Assembly (NCBI GenBank): GCA_024233675.1
Contig: JACKPH010000001.1
Coordinates: 248,001 to 312,000 of the forward strand
Source of the DNA: Thermotogae bacterium
GTDB taxonomy: Bacteria > Thermotogota > Thermotogae > Petrotogales > Petrotogaceae
Reading direction: 5' to 3'
Length of the DNA stretch: 64,000 nucleotides
In this document: positions 44,629 through 52,858 of the stretch, in pieces
Numbering within the stretch: the first letter of the stretch is position 1
Layout: the number at the start of each line of letters is the position of its first letter
Program-made: the position numbers and the translations under genes
Notes under the pieces: generated by a model
Database searches by the model: none
Told to the model about the DNA's origin: nothing
Seen by the model: only the letters and a program-made list of their open reading frames with translations

Positions 44629-46004
44629 ATATGTACAGCCCATCCTTCAAGACCGCGCATTGCTTCCATTACAGCTTCAGATACAGTAGGGTGTGCATGT
44701 ATCATTTCCGCAATATCTTCCGGAAGAAGTTCTGCTTTCGCCGCAAGTATTATTTCATGAATTATTTCTGTTGCATTATATCCTACTATAACTGCTCCGA
44801 GTATTTCATGTGTTTTCCTGTCTGCAAATATTTTTACATTTCCTTCACTTTTTTCTGTTGCAACTGTTTTTCCTGCACCGTAATAAGGAAAATCCGATTT
44901 TATATAATCTCTTTTATTTTCTCTGAGCATTTTTTCAGTCATACCGAAACTTGCTATTTCAGGTTCACAGTATATTGCTGATGGTATAAGCATATTATCA
45001 AGTGTATTCTTTGGACCGTTCTTTATATTCAGTACAGCAATTTCCCCTTCTTTTGAAGCAACATGAGCAAGCTGAGGAGTTCTCACTATATCTCCTATTG
45101 CATATATACCTGATATATTTGTCCTGTAATATTTATCTGTTTTTATATAACCTTTTTCTGTTTCAACACCTATTTTTTCAAGATTTATTCCTTCGGTATT
45201 GGGTATTCTTCCGGCTGCAATAAGAATTTTTTCTGCCTGTATGGTTTTTATACTTTCGTCTTTCTTATTTTTTATACTGACATAATAGTTTTTTCCTTCT
45301 TTTTTATATTCTGTAATTTCAGCAGAAGTCATCATTTCTATGTCTCTCTTTCTGAAACTCTCTTTAAGAATTTTTACGGATTCCTCATCTTCGGAAGGTA
45401 ATATTCTGTCCATTACTTCGGTTATATAAACCTTTGTTCCGAATGCATTAAGTATATGGGCAAATTCTGTTCCTATAGCTCCGCTTCCCACTATAATAAT
45501 ACTTTCGGGTATTTTTTTCATCATAAGCACTCCGGTTGAAGATAGTATATTTTCTTCATCAAATTTAAACATATCTATTTCACGCGGTCTTGATCCGGTT
45601 GCTATTATTATGTTTTTAGCGGTATATTTCTCTCCGTTAACAGAAACAGTATTTTTATCAGTAAATTGTGCATAACCTGAAATTATATCAACCTTATTTT
45701 TAGTGAGAAGATATTTTACTCCTTCCGAAAGTTTTTCCGCCGCTTTTCTTGATTTTTCCCAGATTTTTTCATAATTAAAACCGCTATAATCAATATTAAT
45801 TCCGAATTCTTTAAATTTTTTAATATCAGTAAATTCATTTGCTTTTTGTATAAGTGCTTTTGAGGGTATACAGCCTATATTTAAACATACACCTCCGAGC
45901 TTTTCTTTTTCTATAACCGCTGTTTTCATTCCGAGCTGCGAAGCTCTTATAGCCGCGACATATCCGCCGGGACCCGCGCCGATAACAATTACATCATAAT
46001 TCAT
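44625..46004 (-). CDS. lpdA: dihydrolipoamide dehydrogenase (E3)
   Basis: FAD-containing E3 component, 459 residues, that reoxidises the dihydrolipoyl arm of E2 with NAD+. FAD motif VIGAGPGGYVAA, redox disulphide C40/C45 in GGVCLNIGCIPSK, NAD motif IIVGSGAIGTEFAHIL near residue 173, and the interface His-Glu pair H438/E443 in HAHPTVSEAV. There is no N-terminal lipoyl domain. It is the last gene of the PDH-type operon, 12 bases after the E2 gene; ATG with GAAGGTG. Confidence 0.95.
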   Translation of the reverse strand: MNYDVIVIGAGPGGYVAAIRASQLGMKTAVIEKEKLGGVCLNIGCIPSKALIQKANEFTDIKKFKEFGINIDYSGFNYEKIWEKSRKAAEKLSEGVKYLLTKNKVDIISGYAQFTDKNTVSVNGEKYTAKNIIIATGSRPREIDMFKFDEENILSSTGVLMMKKIPESIIIVGSGAIGTEFAHILNAFGTKVYITEVMDRILPSEDEESVKILKESFRKRDIEMMTSAEITEYKKEGKNYYVSIKNKKDESIKTIQAEKILIAAGRIPNTEGINLEKIGVETEKGYIKTDKYYRTNISGIYAIGDIVRTPQLAHVASKEGEIAVLNIKNGPKNTLDNMLIPSAIYCEPEIASFGMTEKMLRENKRDYIKSDFPYYGAGKTVATEKSEGNVKIFADRKTHEILGAVIVGYNATEIIHEIILAAKAELLPEDIAEMIHAHPTVSEAVMEAMRGLEGWAVHI

Positions 46005-46016
46005 ATTTTCACCTTC

Positions 46017-47192
46017 TTACATTAGGGAAATTATAGGATTTTCCATTATTTTCTTCAGATAATTCAGAAACTCAGCACCGTAAGCTCCGTCTATTACCCT
46101 GTGATCACAGGAAAGAGTTATTTTCATCATAGGCTTTATTGTTATTTCATCTGTTGCTTCATTCACAACAGCTGTTTTTATTGTTTTTCCGACTGCAAGT
46201 ATAGCTGATCCCGGAGGATTAATTATTGCTGTAAACTCTTCTATACCGTAAGATCCGAGGTTACTTACCGTAAATGTGGAATCCGAATATTCTTCAGGAT
46301 CAAGGGAATTATTCCTTGCTTTTTCTATAAGATATTTAAGTTTTTCATTTATTTCTTTTATACCGAGCTTTTGTGTATTTCTTACAACAGGTGTTATAAG
46401 TCCGTCTTTCTGCGCAACTGCAAGCGAAATATCCACGGATCCGTGAACAGTTATAAAATTATTTTCCCATGTTGAATTTATCAGAGTATATTTTTCTATA
46501 GCCTTAGAAACAAATTTTATTATGAAAGCATTTATATTTATTTTTTCTTCTTTTGAATCATTTCTTGTATTTAATATATTTGTCATATCCACAGAAACAG
46601 TAAGATAAAAATGCGGAGATGTATATTTTGATTTTGAAAGTCTTTCCGCAATTACTTTTCTTTTTTCGGAAATTTCTATTTTTTTATCTTCATATTTTTC
46701 CTCATAAATATTATTTTCCCGGTAGTTCTCAACATCTGACTTTATTATTCTTCCGCCCGGACCGCTCCCCTTTATTTTATCAGTTCTTATTCCTTTTTCA
46801 TTTGCTATTTTTCTGGCAAGCGGTGATATTTTTATTCTGTCTGTTTTATTTTCCGTAATTATATTAACGGATAAATCTTTTTTTATTATTTTTTCAGTTT
46901 CATTTTTTTCATTATTTTTATTTATTTCTTTCAGTATACTGTCTATATTTTCACCTTTTTCACCGCATATTGCTATGATATCTCCGACTGAAGCTTTTTC
47001 TCCGTTACCGGTAATTATTTTAAGCAAAACACCTTCATTCATGGACTCGTATTCCATAGTTGTTTTATCGGTTTCAACATCACAAAGAACCGTTCCTTCC
47101 TTAATCAGTTCTCCCTCTTTTACTTTCCATTTTGCTATTTTTCCTTTTTCCATGGTAGGTGAAAGTGCCAGCATGGGTATTTTTTCTGCCAT
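46017..47192 (-). CDS. pdhC: dihydrolipoamide acetyltransferase (E2)
   Basis: Core acyltransferase of 391 residues. One lipoyl domain (1-80; lipoyl lysine K43 in ETDKTTMEYES) is followed by a charged linker, a peripheral-subunit-binding domain (ISPLARKIANEKGIRTDKIKG, about 120-155) and a catalytic domain from about 165, with H364/D368 in SCDHRVIDGAYG. The pyruvate specificity is inferred from the E1 subunits. An acetoin dehydrogenase E2 would look similar. ATG with GGAGG, 12 bases after pdhB. Confidence 0.93.
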   Translation of the reverse strand: MAEKIPMLALSPTMEKGKIAKWKVKEGELIKEGTVLCDVETDKTTMEYESMNEGVLLKIITGNGEKASVGDIIAICGEKGENIDSILKEINKNNEKNETEKIIKKDLSVNIITENKTDRIKISPLARKIANEKGIRTDKIKGSGPGGRIIKSDVENYRENNIYEEKYEDKKIEISEKRKVIAERLSKSKYTSPHFYLTVSVDMTNILNTRNDSKEEKININAFIIKFVSKAIEKYTLINSTWENNFITVHGSVDISLAVAQKDGLITPVVRNTQKLGIKEINEKLKYLIEKARNNSLDPEEYSDSTFTVSNLGSYGIEEFTAIINPPGSAILAVGKTIKTAVVNEATDEITIKPMMKITLSCDHRVIDGAYGAEFLNYLKKIMENPIISLM

Positions 47193-47204
47193 CTTTTCCG
47201 CCTC

Positions 47205-48182
47205 CTATAAATACATAACTTTTTTTACCGCATCTATTATTTTTTCAACAGACGGCTGTGCAAAAATTTCAAGTCTGTGATTATAAGGCATCGGTGTATC
47301 TTCCGAAGTAACAATTTCTGCAGGTGCATCAAGATAATCAAAACAGTTTTTTGATATTAACCACCCCAAATAAGATGCAACACTCACAAAAGGCCAGGAT
47401 TCATCAATAATTACAACTCTGTTTGTTTTTTTTACAGATTCATAAACAGTTTTTTCATCCAGCGGTCTTATAGATCTGAGATCTATTACTTCTGCATTTA
47501 TTCCTATATTCTGAAGTTCCCCTGCAGCCTGAATTAATATTTTCATAGGCTTGGAATAAGATATTAAAGTAACATCGCTTCCTTCTTTCAGAATATTTGC
47601 CTCTCCGAAAGGAATCAGTATTTCTCCCTCTTCAACATCACCTTCCCATGAATACATTAATTCGCTTTCAAGAAATATAACAGGATTATCATCCCTTATA
47701 GCTGTTTTAAGAAGACCTTTTGCATCTCTCGGTGTAGAAGGTGCAACAACTTTTAAACCGGGAACATGAGCAAAAAAAGTCTGAGCTGCCTGAGAATGCT
47801 GTGAACTTAAATATTCAGCCGGTCCGTTAGGCCCTCTGAAAACTATAGGTACTTTAAATTTTCCGCCTGACATATAAAGCATTTTTGCTGCATTATTTAT
47901 TATCTGATCCATGGCCTGAATAGCAAAATTAAACGTCATAAATTCAACTATCGGTCTTAATCCTGCCATTGCTGCACCTATTCCTATTCCGGCGAATCCT
48001 TCTTCGGTTATAGGTGTATCTCTGACTCTTTTATCGCCGAACTTTTCGAGCATTCCCTGACTTACTTTATATGCACCGTTATATTTTGCAACTTCTTCTC
48101 CCATAAGCAGTATATTATTATCTCTATCCATTTCTTCGTCCATAGCCTGTTTTAATGCTTCTCTTATAGTTATTTTAGGCAT
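47205..48182 (-). CDS. pdhB: pyruvate dehydrogenase E1 component, beta subunit
   Basis: E1-beta transketolase-like subunit of 325 residues. ITIREALKQAMDEEM at the start, MGEEVAKYNGAYKVSQGM (thiamine-contacting Glu), EEGFAGIGIGAAMAGLRPIVE and the C-terminal DESWPFVSVAS are all as in PdhB. It forms the E1 heterotetramer with PdhA, decarboxylating pyruvate with thiamine diphosphate. ATG after AGGGGGG, 12 bases after pdhA. Confidence 0.93.
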   Translation of the reverse strand: MPKITIREALKQAMDEEMDRDNNILLMGEEVAKYNGAYKVSQGMLEKFGDKRVRDTPITEEGFAGIGIGAAMAGLRPIVEFMTFNFAIQAMDQIINNAAKMLYMSGGKFKVPIVFRGPNGPAEYLSSQHSQAAQTFFAHVPGLKVVAPSTPRDAKGLLKTAIRDDNPVIFLESELMYSWEGDVEEGEILIPFGEANILKEGSDVTLISYSKPMKILIQAAGELQNIGINAEVIDLRSIRPLDEKTVYESVKKTNRVVIIDESWPFVSVASYLGWLISKNCFDYLDAPAEIVTSEDTPMPYNHRLEIFAQPSVEKIIDAVKKVMYL

Positions 48183-48194
48183 TTTTTACCCCCC

Positions 48195-49166
48195 TTAAAT
48201 AAAAATATCAGTATATAATTCGTTCAAATCGGGTTCAGGACTTTCCTCAGCAAATTTAACCGCTTCTTCAACGGTTTTTTTTGCATTTTCATCATATTTT
48301 ATATACTCTTCTTCGGTAAGAATATTTTTTTCTGTCATCTTATTTTTTAATATTAATATCGGATCCTGATTCTGATAATTTTCAAGTTCTTCTTTTGTCC
48401 TGTATTTTGCAGGATCACTTGCAGAATGACCTTTGTATCTGTATGTTTTGGCTTCAAGAAGAACCGGAATACCGCTTTTGGCTTTTTCCAGAGCTTTTCC
48501 TACAGCACTATAAACTTCGGTTACATCCATACCGTTAACCTGTTCACCGTACATTCCGTAAGAATTTGCCATAACAGAAAAATCCTCTACGGAAGAAACT
48601 CTTTTAAAATCAGTACCCATACCGTACTGATTATTTTCACATATATAAACAACCGGTAAATTCCAGATTTTTGAAAGATTGAGTGCTTCATGGAAACTTC
48701 CCTGATGTATTGCTCCGTCACCAAAAAAACATAAAACCGCTCCGTCTTCTTCAAGATATTTTATTTTCAGTGCTGCTCCCGCCGCCAGTGGAATATGTGC
48801 TCCGACAATTCCGTTTCCGCCCATAAAATTTAATTTATCATCAAAAAAGTGCATTGACCCGCCTTTTCCTTTAGAACACCCCGTAATTTTTCCGAAGAGT
48901 TCAGCCATAAGTTCTTTTGGCTCTAATCCTGCTGCAAGTGCATGTCCGTGATCTCTGTATGTAGTAAATATATAGTCTTTTTTTAAATCCAGTCTGCTTA
49001 TTGCACCTACCGCAACAGCTTCTTCACCTATATAAAGATGAAGAAATCCCCCTATTTTTCTTAATCCGTACATTTGTGCGGTTTTTTCCTCAAATCTTCT
49101 TATAAGTATCATTTTTTTCAGCATTTCTGTCAGAAGCTCTTTATCAAAATCCTCTATCTTATACAT
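48195..49166 (-). CDS. pdhA: pyruvate dehydrogenase E1 component, alpha subunit
   Basis: E1-alpha subunit of 323 residues carrying the thiamine diphosphate/Mg2+ motif (FGDGAIHQGSFHEALNLSKI with NNQYGMGT). The segments GGFLHLYIGEEAVAVG, KGKGGSMHFFDD and YRYKGHSASDPAKYRTKEEL closely follow PdhA of the bacterial/plastid type, favouring pyruvate over acetoin or branched-chain acids. I start it at the ATG at 49166 with GGAGG 9 bases upstream; the GTG three codons earlier abuts the ribosome site. It follows the PNPOx-like gene almost directly. Confidence 0.92.
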   Translation of the reverse strand: MYKIEDFDKELLTEMLKKMILIRRFEEKTAQMYGLRKIGGFLHLYIGEEAVAVGAISRLDLKKDYIFTTYRDHGHALAAGLEPKELMAELFGKITGCSKGKGGSMHFFDDKLNFMGGNGIVGAHIPLAAGAALKIKYLEEDGAVLCFFGDGAIHQGSFHEALNLSKIWNLPVVYICENNQYGMGTDFKRVSSVEDFSVMANSYGMYGEQVNGMDVTEVYSAVGKALEKAKSGIPVLLEAKTYRYKGHSASDPAKYRTKEELENYQNQDPILILKNKMTEKNILTEEEYIKYDENAKKTVEEAVKFAEESPEPDLNELYTDIFI

Positions 49167-49167
49167 A

Positions 49168-49611
49168 TTACTCACCCTCCAGATTTATATATTCAAAATT
49201 TCCTTTACCGGGTATAAAATATTTATAAGATTCCGCTTTTGTTTCAAGAATAATGTATTCCGTATTTTCTTTTAATTTCCAGAAAACATTAAGTCTGTGA
49301 CCTACTATTTCCATTATTTCATTTTTCAGTGCGGGATTATTGATTAAAAAAGCAGTACCTTTTATATTCAGTATTTCGGTTAAAGATCTCGTCTGAAACA
49401 TCCATTCGACTTTAAAATTTTTTTCTATGTGTAAAGTCTTAGGAAAATCAGGAGATGTTACAGCATATATATAGTCAGGTTTTCCGGGAATAAAAACAGG
49501 ACTCATCCATCTCATCGAAGGATAACCGTTTGTGTCTAAAGTAGATAAAAGAGCTGTTTTTGAATCTTCAAGCAAAGAAAGTGCTTTCTGATGAAATTCA
49601 AACTTTTGCAT
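49168..49611 (-). CDS. pyridoxamine 5'-phosphate oxidase-like flavin/stress protein
   Basis: Split-barrel protein of 147 residues resembling general stress protein 26-type PNPOx proteins: SKTALLSTLDTNGYPSMRWM at residues 17-36 and YIYAVTSPDFPKTLHIEKN near residue 67. The substrate is unknown. Its place between the lipoate ligase and pdhA, overlapping the former by 14 bases, suggests a role connected to the dehydrogenase complex or its redox state; that is inference. Confidence 0.8.
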   Translation of the reverse strand: MQKFEFHQKALSLLEDSKTALLSTLDTNGYPSMRWMSPVFIPGKPDYIYAVTSPDFPKTLHIEKNFKVEWMFQTRSLTEILNIKGTAFLINNPALKNEIMEIVGHRLNVFWKLKENTEYIILETKAESYKYFIPGKGNFEYINLEGE

Positions 49612-50419
49612 TATTTTCCCTCCCTTTTAAATAATCATCAAAATATGTATTTCCGTATATTTTTCCGTTTTCTACATAAAAATCATTATTATCTATTTTT
49701 ACTCTGAAATTATTTGTATATCCGTATATCCATTCCTTTGACAAATAATATTTTTTCCGTTCATAATAAAATGTTTCTTCAGGAGTTTCTGTATTAATAT
49801 ATTCTGTAAAATTTCCGGAAATTATTTTTATTAAATCTTTTACCGTTATTTTCCCGAGATAACTGCTTATATTAGCAACTTCACTTTTTTCAGATCTTAC
49901 TGAATTGTCTTCAGAAATAATATAATCATAATTTTTTTCAAGACTTTTTTTCATAATATCCAAATCCGAATCTACAAGAAGCGTAAAATGTCTCATTTTT
50001 TTGTATTTTGATATTCGGAAAGCACTTCCGGAAATTTTTTTATTATTAATAAAAATACTTTTTTTTGAATTCTGAAAATATTTTAAACCTAAAATAAAAA
50101 AAAGTTTTTTTATAAATAAATCTGATTCCTTATAAATATCATATTTATTATCAGTAATAAAAGAAAAATTAAGATTTCCCATGTCATGAAACACTGTTCC
50201 TCCACCTGATTCACGCCTTGAAAGATTTATCCCGTTCTTTTTTATATACTCAAGATTAACTTCATAAAAAGGATTCTGATGCTTACCTATTACTACGGAA
50301 TTTTTATCAGTATAAATCATTAAAAGATATTCAGACGATCCCGGGCTGAAAAAATAATTTTCTATGGCCATATTTATGTAAATATCATCAAAAGAACTGA
50401 AATATATATATTTTTTCAT
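49598..50419 (-). CDS. lplA: lipoate-protein ligase A
   Basis: Biotin/lipoate ligase-fold enzyme of 273 residues that attaches lipoate to E2. The signature RRESGGGTVFHDMGNLNFSF at residues 67-86 and KKISGSAFRISKYKKMRHFTL near residues 127-147 (with the catalytic Lys) are present. The small C-terminal domain may be the accessory LplA domain. First gene of the operon lplA-PNPOx-pdhABCD, so cofactor attachment is coexpressed with its target. ATG with GGAGGG. A TATAAT for this strand lies at 50446-50451. Confidence 0.9.
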   Translation of the reverse strand: MKKYIYFSSFDDIYINMAIENYFFSPGSSEYLLMIYTDKNSVVIGKHQNPFYEVNLEYIKKNGINLSRRESGGGTVFHDMGNLNFSFITDNKYDIYKESDLFIKKLFFILGLKYFQNSKKSIFINNKKISGSAFRISKYKKMRHFTLLVDSDLDIMKKSLEKNYDYIISEDNSVRSEKSEVANISSYLGKITVKDLIKIISGNFTEYINTETPEETFYYERKKYYLSKEWIYGYTNNFRVKIDNNDFYVENGKIYGNTYFDDYLKGRENNAKV

Positions 50420-50843
50420 TTTTCCCTCCGAATTTTTATATTTTAATTATACATTATTAATACAAAATTAAAAAACATGTTCATTTTTTTATACTGAAGG
50501 ACTTGTCTTTTATAGAAATAATAATAACGATTATCGTTTATTTTTATAATTTTACAATTTTAAAAAATATCTGTAAGCATTTTTTACAGCGCTTTTTTGT
50601 TTTTTGTAACGTAAAAGAAATATTAATTTTTTTATTTTAACAAAAAATAACATTTTTAATATTTATTTTATATATTTAGGAATAACTTCCTTTCTTTAAA
50701 CTTAAACAGAAAAAAATAAACTTTTTTTAAAAACCAAAAAAGTATATAATGATATCGAAATCGATTTCGAATTGTATAATACTCTTTTAAAAGGTATTTT
50801 GTGATTTGATATGTATCGATTTCTTAACGGGAGGTAATATTTT
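50420..50843. promoter_or_regulatory. divergent regulatory region with two palindromes
   Basis: This AT-rich region of 424 bases lies between lplA (minus) and the LacI gene (plus). On the lplA side the palindrome AACGAT-T-ATCGTT (50526-50538) could be an operator. On the LacI side the palindrome TCGAAATCGATTTCGA is listed separately. The middle (about 50560-50740) is T- and A-tracts with no gene that I can see. Confidence 0.45.
50745..50780 (+). promoter_or_regulatory. LacI-type operator between two -10-like boxes
   Basis: The perfect 16-bp palindrome TCGAAATCGATTTCGA (50755-50770) lies between TATAAT at 50745-50750 and TATAAT at 50775-50780. A partial copy, ATCGATTTCT, is at 50816-50825. 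A central CG is typical of LacI-family operators, so the regulator at 50844 probably represses itself here. Confidence 0.6.
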
Positions 50844-51827
50844 ATGGGCAAGGAAATAAATTATGATGATATTGCGAAAATTTCAGGAGTATCCAAGGCA
50901 ACTGTTTCAAAAGTAATAAATAATTATTCCGGTGTATCGGAAAAATCACGGGAAAAAGTTATAGATGCATGTAAAAAACTTGATTATACACCAAATTTTC
51001 TCGCAAGAAGTCTGAGGCTAAATAAAACAAATTCAATAGGTTTAATTGTACCTGATCTTTCTAATCAGTTTTTTTCAAGATTTTCAAAAGGAGTTCATCA
51101 GGAAGCACTTAAAAACAATTACACTGTTTTAATAGGAGATTCTCTTGAATCTTCGGATATAGAAAAAAAACTTGTAAAAGAATTTTCAGCAAGAAAAGTT
51201 GACGGTCTTATTATTATTTCTACAAATCAGAATAATAATTACCCTAACAGCCAGATACCAATTGTTTTTTCGGACAGACATGTAGAAGGTGCAAAAAATG
51301 AAATATTTTCAAATAACTTTTTGGGTGGGTATAAAGGAATGGATTTTCTTGTAAACAGGAAAAAAAGAGAACGAATACTCATACTCTCCGGTCCGAAAAG
51401 ATTTCAGACAAATCAGCAGAGACTTTCCGGATGTGTGGAATTCATACTTAATCATAATCCCGGTGTAAATTATGAAATACGTGAAATAGAAACTGTTGAT
51501 GTTGAAAATGCCGAACTTTACGCTATAAAAAATTTTCAGTTCATAAAATCTTTTGATGCAATATTTGCTCTTAGTGATCTTTTAGCTCTCGGAGTAATGA
51601 AAGTTATAAGAAACAAGGTAAAAATTCCGGAAGATATTTCTGTCTTAGGTTATGATGATATAAAAGAATGTGAATATGTAACCCCGGAACTCTCCTCGAT
51701 TCATCAGAAGAAAAAAACTATGGGTATTGAGGCTTTTAATATGATTTTATCTTTAATAAACGAAGAAAAATTGTCTAATGACAAAATAGTTTTATCGGTG
51801 GATGTAATTGAAAGATCATCTACTTAA
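50844..51827 (+). CDS. LacI-family transcriptional regulator of damaged sugar operon
   Basis: Repressor of 327 residues. HTH and hinge: NYDDIAKISGVSKATVSKVI (residues 5-24), then the effector domain from SIGLIVPDLSNQFFSR with GYDDIKECEYVTPELSSIHQ near the C-terminus. ATG with GGGAGG 9 bases upstream, behind the operator at 50755. It heads an operon with a sugar-binding-protein/epimerase fusion remnant, a cupin isomerase and a ROK kinase, so the inducer is probably allose or allulose or a phosphate of either. It is intact although its target operon is damaged. Confidence 0.9.
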   Translation: MGKEINYDDIAKISGVSKATVSKVINNYSGVSEKSREKVIDACKKLDYTPNFLARSLRLNKTNSIGLIVPDLSNQFFSRFSKGVHQEALKNNYTVLIGDSLESSDIEKKLVKEFSARKVDGLIIISTNQNNNYPNSQIPIVFSDRHVEGAKNEIFSNNFLGGYKGMDFLVNRKKRERILILSGPKRFQTNQQRLSGCVEFILNHNPGVNYEIREIETVDVENAELYAIKNFQFIKSFDAIFALSDLLALGVMKVIRNKVKIPEDISVLGYDDIKECEYVTPELSSIHQKKKTMGIEAFNMILSLINEEKLSNDKIVLSVDVIERSST

Positions 51828-51845
51828 TTTGAAGGAGGTATAGGG

Positions 51846-52311
51846 ATGAAAAAAGTTATTTTGTTTATTCTGGTGTTTGTTTTTACTCTATCGGCATTTG
51901 CAGGGGATCAGATACTTAATGTTACTTCTGACCTTAAGGCTTACAGAAAAAATAAAAAATGCAGGTATAAAAGCCGGTATAGTTTTATCTCCGGTAACTC
52001 CTGTAGAATATATAGAACTTCTTCTCCCGAGACTTGATATAATAACTGTAATGACTGTTGATCCCGGATTTGCAGGTCAGAAATTTGTAAAAGAATCATT
52101 GATGAAATTTGATCAACTTAATGAATTAAAAATTAAAAACGGTTATAATTATGATTTAATGATAGACGGTTCGGTTAATACAAAAACTATCGGAGAAATA
52201 ACAAGTCATCCTGTTGATATACTAATACTCGGAAGCTCCGGCCTTTTCGGAGACAGTGACGGATATAAAAAAGCGCTTGAGAAACTTAATAAATTAAACA
52301 AAAGACTTTAG
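51846..52311 (+). pseudogene. out-of-frame fusion: sugar-binding protein start + allulose-6-phosphate epimerase C-terminal half
   Basis: The ATG (GGAGG upstream) opens a typical binding-protein signal peptide, KKVILFILVFVFTLSAFAGD, and the frame runs only 63 codons to a stop at 52037. From about 51925 a different frame encodes the C-terminal half of a ribulose-/allulose-phosphate 3-epimerase: RLTEKIKNAGIKAGIVLSP, VMTVDPGFAGQKFV, DLMIDGSVN, ILGSSGLFG, ending at 52311. It resembles E. coli AlsE (RLIDEIRR... VMTVDPGFAGQPF). About 104 N-terminal residues, including the metal-binding His/Asp/His of this family, are missing. A deletion that also removed the permeases is the simplest explanation. 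Confidence 0.85.
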
Positions 52312-52321
52312 GAGGTATTTT

Positions 52322-52858
52322 ATGAATTCCCATACCGTATTTAATTTTGAACTTACAGAACTGCAGAACCCTACTGATATTTATATAAAAAGATTATCTG
52401 ATTTAAAAGATTATTATGAAGATGTTCCTAAAGAACTTTCCGCTGAAAACCCCATACTTTATATGGTTGAAAAATTCGATAAAAATAATTCAAAAGGTCA
52501 TCTTATAGTATCAACCACAACAATTTATTCAGGAGTTGTAGGAAATGAATATTATTTTACAAGCGGTCATTATCATGCTGAAAAATTTTCCGAAATTTAT
52601 TTCTGTCTGAGCGGAACAGGACTCGGACTTCTTAAAAACAAAGATGAGGAAGAAGTTGTGAATTTTTCAGAAGGTACAATACTTCATATAGATTATGAAT
52701 GGGCACACAGAATAATAAACGTAGGAAAAACACCGCTCAAATTTATGTCTGTTTATACTTTTGACGGTGGTTTTAATTACGGAAGAATCATAGAAGAGGG
52801 CGGATTCAAAACGAAAATACTTAAAGATAATGACGGATTTTCTGTTGAGAGAAGGTGA
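52322..52858 (+). CDS. cupin-type phosphoglucose isomerase family protein
   Basis: Metal-dependent isomerase of 178 residues of the archaeal cupin PGI family. The metal ligands H83 and H85 (SGHYHAEKFSEIYF), E91 and H129 (EWAHRIINVG) are all present, as is VYTFDGGFNYGRI. Known members interconvert glucose-6- and fructose-6-phosphate. Placed with an AlsE remnant and a ROK kinase it might instead act on allose-6-phosphate; that is speculation. ATG with AGGAGG, 10 bases after the pseudogene, and overlapping the kinase start. Confidence 0.85.
   Translation: MNSHTVFNFELTELQNPTDIYIKRLSDLKDYYEDVPKELSAENPILYMVEKFDKNNSKGHLIVSTTTIYSGVVGNEYYFTSGHYHAEKFSEIYFCLSGTGLGLLKNKDEEEVVNFSEGTILHIDYEWAHRIINVGKTPLKFMSVYTFDGGFNYGRIIEEGGFKTKILKDNDGFSVERR

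Noticed and set aside
44610..45223. Cys/Phe-rich plus-strand ORFs opposite dihydrolipoamide dehydrogenase
   Set aside because: Antisense shadows without ribosome sites; the minus-strand gene has complete catalytic motifs.
51947..51959. A one-base slip in the A6-T-A6 tract as the cause of the broken epimerase
   Set aside because: The frame that continues upstream of the tract (RLTEKIKN) aligns better with AlsE than the other frame (LKAYRKN), so an out-of-frame fusion explains the locus without a second mutation.
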